Source: Thermodesulfobacteriota bacterium (lineage in GTDB: Bacteria > Desulfobacterota > DSM-4660 > Desulfatiglandales > Desulfatiglandaceae). Taken from it: a DNA stretch of 15,809 nucleotides. The notes under the pieces were generated by a model that saw only the letters and a program-made list of their open reading frames with translations, made no database searches and was not told the origin of the DNA. Within the stretch, counting starts at the first letter, position 1. Each line of letters starts with the position of its first letter. A program made the position numbers and the translations under genes. Positions 6,049 through 12,491 of this stretch are shown piece by piece. Where the stretch lies: NCBI GenBank assembly GCA_028278625.1, contig JANQDY010000216.1, forward strand, positions 1-15,809, in the 5' to 3' direction.

Positions 6049-8769
6049 TCATTTAAGATCCGCCCAGGTTCGAATCAGTCGGGCAATGCGGTGCATTTCC
6101 TTTTTGGCGATCACGGGATATACACAGATCTCCAGCACCGATGCTTCGCTGGGACCCTTTCTTCGGGTTATAAGGGCTTTTGAGCCCTGAAATGGCGCAA
6201 GGGTCGAACAGTCGGCCATATCCGTCCGCTTGGTGTCGATGCCGTTTCGCAACAGGAAATGCCGCAAATCGTCACGTCTTTTGGGATCCACGTAGATGGG
6301 GTAGTAAACGTAAATATGGTTCCCCTCCATGGCGGGAACCCTGAGGCCCGGCACCTGCCCGAGCTTTTCAGTGAGAGCTTTGGCATTCTCCCTGGCACCG
6401 TCGTTGAACAGATCGATGTGATTCAACTGAAGCAGACCGATGGAAGCCTGTAAATTGGAAAGGGGTTGAATGCTCGGTTTTGCGTTAAGGAAGTTTTCGA
6501 TCAGCTCATTTCCCACCGCAGAATCCATCAGCGGTTTTCCCTGCATGAGCTTTAGGCGCAGGATCTGGAAGGCTGAAAGCCCGAAAATAAGAGGCCTGGT
6601 CATCAGCCATTTAAACCAGATGCCGTATGCTTTCGATTTGATATCCCGCTCATGGGGCAATAGAGCGGTCTCCAGAATTCTTCTGGCACGCTTAGCAATG
6701 GCTGCGTCCCGAACGGCAATGGCGCCGCCGCCAAAACAGGGCATGTTCTTGCCCTCGGCGAAGCTGAAAATCCCGATCTCCCCAAAGGTACCCGCCTTTT
6801 GTCCGCCCACGTTGGCTCCGCAGGCATGGGCGCAATCCTCAAAAAGAAGAATTCCCCTGCTCCTTGTGAGCTCTCTCATTTCAGCAATGGGACAAGGCTG
6901 ACCATAAAGATGGGTCGCCAGCACCGCGCCGGTCTTTTCGCTCATGAGCGGTTCAATATGCTCCGGACCGGAGTTATAGGTCTCGGGATCAACTTCACAG
7001 AAAACCGGCTTATACCCGAGCATTTGCGCCACCATTGGCATTACCGGAAAGGTGAAGATGGGAAATATGATCTCAGCCCCTTTCCGAAGATTCGAAGCCT
7101 CAAGGGCCAGCTGGAAAGCGGATCGTCCCGTTTGGGCGCCAAATACGTAAGGAACATTGAGCCATCGGGCAAATTCCCGCTCAAAGGCCGCCACCTCCGG
7201 GCCGGTTTGCACTTTGCCCCCCACAACGGAGCGGATGAGGGTGCTGAGGCTACCGGGGGGCAGGTTAACGCATCTTCTGGGTACCCTACCAATCATCACC
7301 ATTCTTGATTTCCCTCTCTTTGGTCTTCCCTTTTTCCGGGAATGGGTCTTGCCGAATACTTTTCGAATCCCCATCAAAAACCCCAGAATGTCCGGGTTGT
7401 ACCAGTAAAAACCCGCATGCTTTCTGAAATGCGAGATCAAAAACCGGGGCCGCATAATATAGCGACGGTAGAATTGGGACCGAAGTCCCTCGAGATCGTT
7501 AATGGAAACACGGGCCAGCGTAAATAGCGGGGTGGCGTAGTGAAACATCTCCGTGGGATCATAATTCTCAAGAAAATCCTTATGCTGGTCCCAGGCCTTT
7601 GAACCGGGATAGGGGGTATAGAAATGAACCTGAATGGTGTCCGAATTGAGTTCCATGGCCAATCGGATCGTCTGTTCGATTTCATCAGCGGTCTCGGTGG
7701 GGTTCCCGATAACGTAATAGGCATTGGTACCGATGCCCAGTTGTCGCGTCCAACAAAATACCTTACGGCACAGGTCCCCCCACTGTTTTGGACGGACCCG
7801 TTTTTGCATATCCTCGATAATCCGCTGACTGCCGGACTCGACCCCGATCCCGAGCATGACACAACCCGCCTTCTTCATCAGTCCCAGGAGCTCATAATCC
7901 AGCTCATCCACGCGGACCCTTGCCATCCAGGGCATTTCCGATTTGCGGCGGATCAGTTCCCGGCAGAGTGCCGTAACGAAACGTCTATTGGCCGAAAAAC
8001 TGTCGTCCTGAAAAGAACAGATATTCGCTCCCTGCTTTTCCAAGTGCGCCATTTCATCGGCCACGTTTGCCGCGGACCGGCAGCGAACTCTCTTGCTGAT
8101 GCTCACGCGCATGACCTCACTGCAGAACACACAGCCATGGGCACAGCCGCGCGTGGCGATCAGGTACCCCCAAACGATCCGTTTGGATATCCGTACCGGA
8201 AAAATGGACCGATATTTTTCCAGCTCCTCCGGGGTGTAGATGGGAAATGCCAGACGGTCGGGTTCCTCGATCATGAAGCGCAGGCCGTCATTGTAGCATT
8301 TCCAATAATAATCCCGCCATTTCCGGCCGGCGGATCCGTGGTCGCGGATCTGTTCAAAGAGCCTGAAAAATTCCTCATCCGGCTCTCCCAGCAAAATGGC
8401 ATCATACCCTTCCTCGTTAAGCCCCCCATAACGATGATTCAGGTAATGGCTCTGCCCGATCCCCACCAGAAGCGGCGGCTTTTCCTGCTCCTTTATCCGG
8501 ACCGCGAATCCGTGGGCCACCCGGGCATCAAAACTGGATGAGGAGACCACGATCAAATCGGGATTCTCCCGGCCCACGCGGTCCAGTAATTCCGGCAATT
8601 CCATGGGGTAAATCCAGCAGTCGAGAATCCCCACCTTCAAATCCTCATACTGCGCCAGCCCCGCCTGAATGTGCTTTAGGGCATAGGGAGGATCAAAGAA
8701 CTGCGGATGATCCACCTCCTTGTCTACAGAGGAACTGACGCGCAGCAGGAAAACGGTCTCAACCCGCAT
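6049..8769 (-). CDS. Fusion of B12-type radical SAM enzyme and DegT/ArnB-type aminotransferase
   Basis: This 906-residue protein joins two enzymes. Residues about 1-145 look like a cobalamin-binding-type Rossmann domain (DLIVVSSSSFDARVA, then LLGEPDEEFFRLFEQ). Residues about 198-440 are a radical SAM core: CAHGCVFC (209-216) supplies the CxxxCxxC cluster ligands Cys209, Cys213 and Cys216, and GVESGSQ (309-315) is the usual SAM-contact strand. After a basic linker (about 477-489), residues about 490-906 are a DegT/DnrJ/EryC1/StrS (ArnB-like) sugar aminotransferase, with EDCAHA (644-649, Asp645 expected to bind PLP) and FSFAEGKN (668-675, Lys674 the likely PLP lysine). The start at 8769 has AAGAGG six bases upstream and overlaps the previous gene by 11 bases; an in-frame ATG at 8886 would overlap it by 128 bases. 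The downstream membrane transferase begins 46 bases later. Substrates are unknown; lipid- or nucleotide-linked aminosugar chemistry is inferred from the aminotransferase family and neighbours. Confidence 0.88.
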   Translation of the reverse strand: MRVETVFLLRVSSSVDKEVDHPQFFDPPYALKHIQAGLAQYEDLKVGILDCWIYPMELPELLDRVGRENPDLIVVSSSSFDARVAHGFAVRIKEQEKPPLLVGIGQSHYLNHRYGGLNEEGYDAILLGEPDEEFFRLFEQIRDHGSAGRKWRDYYWKCYNDGLRFMIEEPDRLAFPIYTPEELEKYRSIFPVRISKRIVWGYLIATRGCAHGCVFCSEVMRVSISKRVRCRSAANVADEMAHLEKQGANICSFQDDSFSANRRFVTALCRELIRRKSEMPWMARVRVDELDYELLGLMKKAGCVMLGIGVESGSQRIIEDMQKRVRPKQWGDLCRKVFCWTRQLGIGTNAYYVIGNPTETADEIEQTIRLAMELNSDTIQVHFYTPYPGSKAWDQHKDFLENYDPTEMFHYATPLFTLARVSINDLEGLRSQFYRRYIMRPRFLISHFRKHAGFYWYNPDILGFLMGIRKVFGKTHSRKKGRPKRGKSRMVMIGRVPRRCVNLPPGSLSTLIRSVVGGKVQTGPEVAAFEREFARWLNVPYVFGAQTGRSAFQLALEASNLRKGAEIIFPIFTFPVMPMVAQMLGYKPVFCEVDPETYNSGPEHIEPLMSEKTGAVLATHLYGQPCPIAEMRELTRSRGILLFEDCAHACGANVGGQKAGTFGEIGIFSFAEGKNMPCFGGGAIAVRDAAIAKRARRILETALLPHERDIKSKAYGIWFKWLMTRPLIFGLSAFQILRLKLMQGKPLMDSAVGNELIENFLNAKPSIQPLSNLQASIGLLQLNHIDLFNDGARENAKALTEKLGQVPGLRVPAMEGNHIYVYYPIYVDPKRRDDLRHFLLRNGIDTKRTDMADCSTLAPFQGSKALITRRKGPSEASVLEICVYPVIAKKEMHRIARLIRTWADLK
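7303..7317 (-). promoter_or_regulatory. Possible internal ribosome binding site before the aminotransferase half
   Basis: On the minus strand AGAGGG (7312-7317) lies nine bases before an in-frame ATG at 7302-7300, which is residue 490 of the fusion, exactly where a free-standing DegT aminotransferase would begin (MVMIGRV). The site could allow separate synthesis of the aminotransferase, or may be a relic of two formerly adjacent genes. Confidence 0.35.
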
Positions 8770-9892
8770 GAACAGCCTCTTGCCGATAATCGCCCTTGGA
8801 AAGGTCGGCCTGTCGGTTCTCAAAGGGGACCTCACGCCAGGTGCGCAGGCCCACAACCCGCCGGAACGCCCACAACAGAAGGCCAAGTCCGATATGCAGC
8901 CAGTGATCGATCAAGCGGTTCACAACGGTGATGGTTCCGGCCATTGACAAGGAAACGCCGATGGCACGGGCACAGGCGACCAGGGTCAATTCAACGGCGC
9001 CGGTCCCTGACGGTGTCAGGGGAAAGGCCGTTGCGATCAACGGCAGCATGGAAATGAATACCGCCTGCACAAGGCTCAGCTCGATACCGAAAGCCTTGAA
9101 CAGAAAAAAGGACCAGGAGATTTCAAGGGTCCAAATCAGTGTGGTGAGAACCGCAATGGGAATTAACTCGGTTGGGCGAGGCCACAAGGCCGCATTAAAG
9201 GAGTGTATCATCGCTTTCAGTTTGTTCGGAAACCACTGTGGCAGTCTTTTTTTGAGCAAGAAGCAGATGAGAACGAAGGAGCTTGCCGCAAAAGCGATGG
9301 CGCCGCCGCTCATCAATCCCCACAGAATTGACGGTGGAAGCTGATCCGCAAAGAGCAGAAAAGCGGTGAGCGTTGCCAGCCCGAATATAATCCAGGCATC
9401 CAGCGTGCGAATGAAAACCAGTGCGCCCAAGGCCGCCGAACGCTGGATACCGCAGTTAATTCTGACCAGATGAGCGCCATATAGATCACCCAGTTTAGCG
9501 GGGACGATGTTGTCCAAAAAATTATAAAAGAAGACGATAAGGCCGAATTTGCCCGGGCCCGCCTTCAAAGGGAAACGAAGCAGGCATCTTTGCCATCGAA
9601 CACCTCGAATCGGATAGGTCGCATAATGGCACAGGGAAGCCACCAACAGTAGCCATTTGTTGCACGATTTGATCTGTTCCCAGACCTCCTTGAGATCGAC
9701 GAAGGAGAGGAGAATGGCGAGAATCACCATGGCGGCGAAAATGCTGGCGTACGTATGCCAGCCCAAAAGCCGGGGGACTTTTCCATTGCCATTCTCTGTG
9801 GTTTCTTTTATTTCAATTCCCATGAAGTGTTCGGATCGGCTAAAAAAGGCCGCTAAAAGAACTCCGGATTCATTATCACATTTTGCTCCCAT
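8759..9892 (-). CDS. UPF0104 / LPG-synthase-TM family membrane protein (flippase-like)
   Basis: This is an integral membrane protein of 377 residues (354 if it starts at the in-frame ATG at 9823). It has about seven or eight hydrophobic segments from residue 47 onward and short hydrophilic ends. Two segments match the LPG_synthase_TM/UPF0104 family: FFYNFLDNIVPAKLGDLYGA (121-140), the N-N-x-x-P-x-x-x-G-D motif, and FPLTPSGTGAVELTLV (290-305), the P-x-S/T-x-G-G/T-G-x-x-E motif. Relatives include the flippase domain of MprF, archaeal AglD and hopanoid-associated HpnL, all linked to lipid or lipid-carrier handling. It is the promoter-proximal gene of the minus-strand operon and its last 11 bases overlap the start of the radical SAM-aminotransferase fusion, suggesting translational coupling. 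Neither candidate start has a clear Shine-Dalgarno site, so the N-terminus is uncertain. Transport of a lipid-linked intermediate is inference. Confidence 0.8.
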   Translation of the reverse strand: MGAKCDNESGVLLAAFFSRSEHFMGIEIKETTENGNGKVPRLLGWHTYASIFAAMVILAILLSFVDLKEVWEQIKSCNKWLLLVASLCHYATYPIRGVRWQRCLLRFPLKAGPGKFGLIVFFYNFLDNIVPAKLGDLYGAHLVRINCGIQRSAALGALVFIRTLDAWIIFGLATLTAFLLFADQLPPSILWGLMSGGAIAFAASSFVLICFLLKKRLPQWFPNKLKAMIHSFNAALWPRPTELIPIAVLTTLIWTLEISWSFFLFKAFGIELSLVQAVFISMLPLIATAFPLTPSGTGAVELTLVACARAIGVSLSMAGTITVVNRLIDHWLHIGLGLLLWAFRRVVGLRTWREVPFENRQADLSKGDYRQEAVHAG

Positions 9893-10174
9893 TGAAAACA
9901 GGTAAGCGTTTATATATCGTCACCATCTCCATTTCGGCCTCCCGGGCATCATGGCCTTTTCGGGTCAGTTATGGATATCCTGTTCTCCGTCAAAAGGATT
10001 GACAAGACACGGATGGCGCTTTTCTTGGCAGATGGGCCGTGAAAACCGCGTGAAAAATGGATCAAAAGGGTGTGAAAAATGGTATCGGCGGGCAGCATTT
10101 TTTTCTTTGAATGGATTTTTTATGGTACTAGAGGCACTGATTCTCGTGGATGAAACCAACGAGGGAGAAAAAGA
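9893..10174. promoter_or_regulatory. Divergent intergenic control region
   Basis: These 282 bases separate the minus-strand lipid/glycan operon from the plus-strand thiamine-diphosphate enzyme gene, so promoters for both should lie here. A TTGACA (9999-10004, plus strand) has no convincing -10 partner at normal spacing. An AT-rich stretch (TTTATATAT, about 9909-9917) near the minus-strand start could hold a -10 box for that operon. The AGGGAG at 10162-10167 is the ribosome binding site of the plus-strand gene. The most distinctive element is the 11-base repeat array listed separately. Confidence 0.45.
10039..10082 (+). repeat. Four tandem 11-base repeats, consensus GTGAAAANNGG
   Basis: Four consecutive 11-base units start at 10039 (GTGAAAACCGC), 10050 (GTGAAAAATGG), 10061 (ATCAAAAGGGT) and 10072 (GTGAAAAATGG). 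Units two and four are identical; unit three is degenerate but keeps the AAAA core. The 11-base period is close to one helical turn, so the A-tracts would all face the same side of the DNA, which suits a regulator bound cooperatively or intrinsic curvature. The period is not a multiple of three, so the pattern is not protein-driven. The array lies 93 bases upstream of the thiamine-diphosphate enzyme start. Confidence 0.6.
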
Positions 10175-11788
10175 ATGAATACGATTTCGGACCGGTTGGT
10201 GGAGATGCTTAAAAAGGCGGGCGTAGTGGTTGTTTTCGGGGTTCCCAGCATTCACAACCTGGGGTTGTACGAATCACTCAGAAAGGCCCCTGCCATTCGT
10301 CACATCCTGTGTCGGCACGAAAGCACGGCAACACACATGGCCGACGGTTATGCAAGAGAAAGTGGTAAGTTGGGCGTGGTCGTGGCTTCAACGGGACCCG
10401 GTGCCGGATACGCTGTTCCTGCCCTTCAGGAAGCCCTCGGCAGCAGCGTGCCGCTCCTTTTGATCAACACCAACATCCCTTCAGGAAAAATCGGCAAAGG
10501 TTTCGGCGCGCTTCACGAACTGGAGAAACAGGAGCGTATTTTCCAGAATGTAACCAAGAAAGTTTTAGTGGTTCGGCGGGCCATAGAGGCGGAATCACAA
10601 ATGAGAAACGCCCTAGAGGCGGGACGGACGGGAAGGCCGGGACCCGTATATCTCGAGATTCCCACCGATTTGCTCATGGGGGAGGCCCCTTCCCAAATTG
10701 CACCCCTTGACGAATCATTCGCCGGGTTACTCCCCTCTCCGGATCTAAAGAAGGCCGTGGCGTTACTTCGAAAGGCCGAGAACCCGCTCATATTGATAGG
10801 AACCGCCGCCTTGAGAGCCGGGCTTTCAAAAGAAGTGATAGCCCTTGCTGAAACCCTTGGGGCACCCGTCCTTTTCACACCGGGAGCGCGTGGCATGATT
10901 CCCGATGATCATCCCCTTGCCCTGGGTAACGGGGCCTGTCGAGGGCTCGTTCGTGAAACCGTGAGCACCGCCGATCTGGCCCTTGCCGTGGGGACCCGGC
11001 TAAGGGAGGTGGATGCCAAAAGACGGGGGCTTTCGCTCCCCAAGCTCATACACATGGACTGGGACGAGCAGTGGATGGGCAGGAATTATCCCACGGAGAT
11101 TGCCATTGCGGGCGATCTGGTGCAGACGGTGAAAACACTCATCAGGGAAATCGATTCGGTACCGCAGGCGGAGACGCGAAAGGCGCGGATGCGGGAAATC
11201 ATGTCAAGAATCGGAAAAGAGAGGGATCGGATCAACGAAGAACAACCCGAACTCGCCTATCTTTACGCCATTCGCGATGCTATTCCCCGAAGGGGCACCC
11301 TGGTGGCCGATAACACACAGCTGGGGTACTGGTCCGAGTATTTTTACCCCTGTTACGTCCCCGGCGGATGGATCGGTGCCAAGGGATCGGCCATTATCGG
11401 CTATGCCTTTGCGGCGGCCATAGGTGTAAAATTGGCGGCTCCTGAAAAGCCGGTGGTCGCCCTGATCGGTGACGGGGGATTTCTTTACAGCTCCCAGGAA
11501 ATGGCCACCTGCATGCGACAGCGCGTCGCTTTTCCGGTAATCGTCTCAAACAGCGGCTCCTACGGGGTTGTCGGGTATTTGCAGAAGAAATTCTACAAGC
11601 AGGAATACGAAACAAGGCTTCGGAATCCTGACTTTTTGAAAATGGCCGGTGCTTACGGTATCAAGGGATGCCGGGTGAATTCCCCACTGGAACTTGGGGA
11701 AGCCCTGAAGGAAGCCCTTTCATCGGGGGAGATGCGGTTGATCGAACTTTTGAAAGATTTTCCCGAACCGCCTTTTGACAAGTATTAG
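10175..11788 (+). CDS. IlvB-like thiamine-diphosphate-dependent enzyme
   Basis: This 537-residue protein has the three-domain layout of the acetolactate synthase/decarboxylase family: PYR domain (about 1-165), central domain (about 190-325) and PP domain (about 360-530). Glu49 in CRHESTATHMADGYAR is the expected cofactor-activating glutamate. IGDGGFLYSSQEMAT (431-445) begins the thiamine-diphosphate/metal motif; it ends in VSNSGSYG (457-464), where the second Asn of the usual N-N pair, normally a magnesium ligand, is Ser460. The protein is somewhat short for a biosynthetic acetolactate synthase, and no small regulatory subunit or other ilv gene is adjacent, so a role in 2-oxoacid decarboxylation or carboligation other than branched-chain amino acid synthesis is likely. 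The start has AGGGAG (10162-10167) seven bases upstream. It is divergent from the lipid/glycan operon and followed by about 200 bases with a new promoter, so probably monocistronic. The substrate is unknown. Confidence 0.85.
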   Translation: MNTISDRLVEMLKKAGVVVVFGVPSIHNLGLYESLRKAPAIRHILCRHESTATHMADGYARESGKLGVVVASTGPGAGYAVPALQEALGSSVPLLLINTNIPSGKIGKGFGALHELEKQERIFQNVTKKVLVVRRAIEAESQMRNALEAGRTGRPGPVYLEIPTDLLMGEAPSQIAPLDESFAGLLPSPDLKKAVALLRKAENPLILIGTAALRAGLSKEVIALAETLGAPVLFTPGARGMIPDDHPLALGNGACRGLVRETVSTADLALAVGTRLREVDAKRRGLSLPKLIHMDWDEQWMGRNYPTEIAIAGDLVQTVKTLIREIDSVPQAETRKARMREIMSRIGKERDRINEEQPELAYLYAIRDAIPRRGTLVADNTQLGYWSEYFYPCYVPGGWIGAKGSAIIGYAFAAAIGVKLAAPEKPVVALIGDGGFLYSSQEMATCMRQRVAFPVIVSNSGSYGVVGYLQKKFYKQEYETRLRNPDFLKMAGAYGIKGCRVNSPLELGEALKEALSSGEMRLIELLKDFPEPPFDKY

Positions 11789-11892
11789 CGTCATTTTCAG
11801 GAGACCTGAGAGATAGCAGATGCGATAACATGCTGGAATATAATGTAAAACTGGTGTATTATGTTTAGGAAGAATAATTGATTTAAAAACGG

Positions 11893-11922
11893 TTGACAAA
11901 TCATATTTCCGGAAAGTATGCT
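11893..11922 (+). promoter_or_regulatory. Sigma-70-like promoter with palindrome in the spacer
   Basis: A perfect -35 box TTGACA (11893-11898) and a -10 box TATGCT (11917-11922) are separated by 18 bases, 75 bases upstream of the response regulator start at 11997. The spacer holds a perfect ten-base palindrome TTTCCGGAAA (11906-11915) that could be an operator. It would drive the two-component genes. The rest of the 208-base gap (11789-11996) shows only a short hairpin (TCAGG-AGA-CCTGA, 11797-11809) without a T-run. Confidence 0.55.
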
Positions 11923-11996
11923 TGCGCTGCATTTTTATCGTCTCTTTCAGGCGTATTTTCCAAATTCAAAAAGGTGTTCGTTAGGAGTTGTCTATT

Positions 11997-12491
11997 ATGA
12001 GTGAAAAATCCGATATCAGAGTGCTGCTGATTGATGATGAAGAAACGCTTGTTGAGTATCTCTCAAAACGACTTTTGAGAGAGGGATATACGGTGAAAGC
12101 TACTTTTTCAGGCGAAGAAGCGGTTGAAGTTGCAAGCAAGGAAGATTTTGACGTGGCTGTGGTGGACCTCAAAATGCCGGGCATGGACGGGGTCGAAACC
12201 CAGAAGCATCTTAAGAAGATTCGCCCTTTTCTTCAGAGTATCGTTTTGACGGGCCATGGGACCATTGATACGGCTCTCGAAAGCGGGAAGGAAGACGCCT
12301 TTAAATATCTGCTTAAGCCCATTGAATACGACAATCTGGTGGAGACGATCAATGAGGCTTTTGAACACAAGACACAGCTTCAGAATGCGAAATTCAAGGA
12401 GGAAGTGGAAGAAATCTATAAATCGGGGATGGGTGCCAGGGGTATCAAAAAGGCCATGAACAAACTTCGCAGGATTTATGGAATCGAGTGA
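11997..12491 (+). CDS. Single-domain response regulator
   Basis: This 164-residue protein is a CheY-like receiver domain (about 7-125) with a short helical tail. All key residues are visible: acidic pair Asp13-Asp14, phospho-acceptor Asp57 in VVDLKMPGMDG, Thr85 in IVLTG, and Lys107 in LLKP. The tail (about 126-164) is rich in Lys and Glu and has no recognisable DNA-binding, GGDEF or other output domain, so it probably signals through protein contact or phosphorelay. ATG at 11997 is preferred because TAGGAG (11982-11987) is nine bases upstream; a TTG at 11988 overlaps that region too closely. The histidine kinase gene begins inside its last codons (14-base overlap), so the pair is co-expressed from the promoter at 11893-11922. 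Target unknown. Confidence 0.88.
   Translation: MSEKSDIRVLLIDDEETLVEYLSKRLLREGYTVKATFSGEEAVEVASKEDFDVAVVDLKMPGMDGVETQKHLKKIRPFLQSIVLTGHGTIDTALESGKEDAFKYLLKPIEYDNLVETINEAFEHKTQLQNAKFKEEVEEIYKSGMGARGIKKAMNKLRRIYGIE

Noticed and set aside
7624..8541. Plus-strand frame of 305 codons opposite the radical SAM half
   Set aside because: It lies wholly inside a gene with unambiguous motifs on the other strand; its translation shows no family features.
4032..9892. Hopanoid biosynthesis cluster (HpnJ/HpnL-like radical SAM and UPF0104 proteins)
   Set aside because: No squalene-hopene cyclase or squalene/phytoene synthase-like gene is in the window, and the DegT and GT39 modules fit lipid-linked sugar chemistry better.
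9999..10004. TTGACA as a -35 box for the thiamine-diphosphate enzyme gene
   Set aside because: The bases 16-18 positions downstream (around 10021-10028) do not resemble a -10 box, so no promoter is called.
9951..10178. A 75-codon plus-strand frame whose stop overlaps the ATG of the thiamine-diphosphate enzyme (ATGA)
   Set aside because: There is no ribosome site before its ATG, the translation has no recognisable domain and looks compositionally random, and it runs through the 11-base repeats whose period breaks the reading frame. The overlap with the next start is probably chance, although a leader peptide cannot be excluded.
11797..11809. TCAGG-AGA-CCTGA hairpin after the thiamine-diphosphate enzyme gene as a terminator
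   Set aside because: The stem has five base pairs and is not followed by a T-run.
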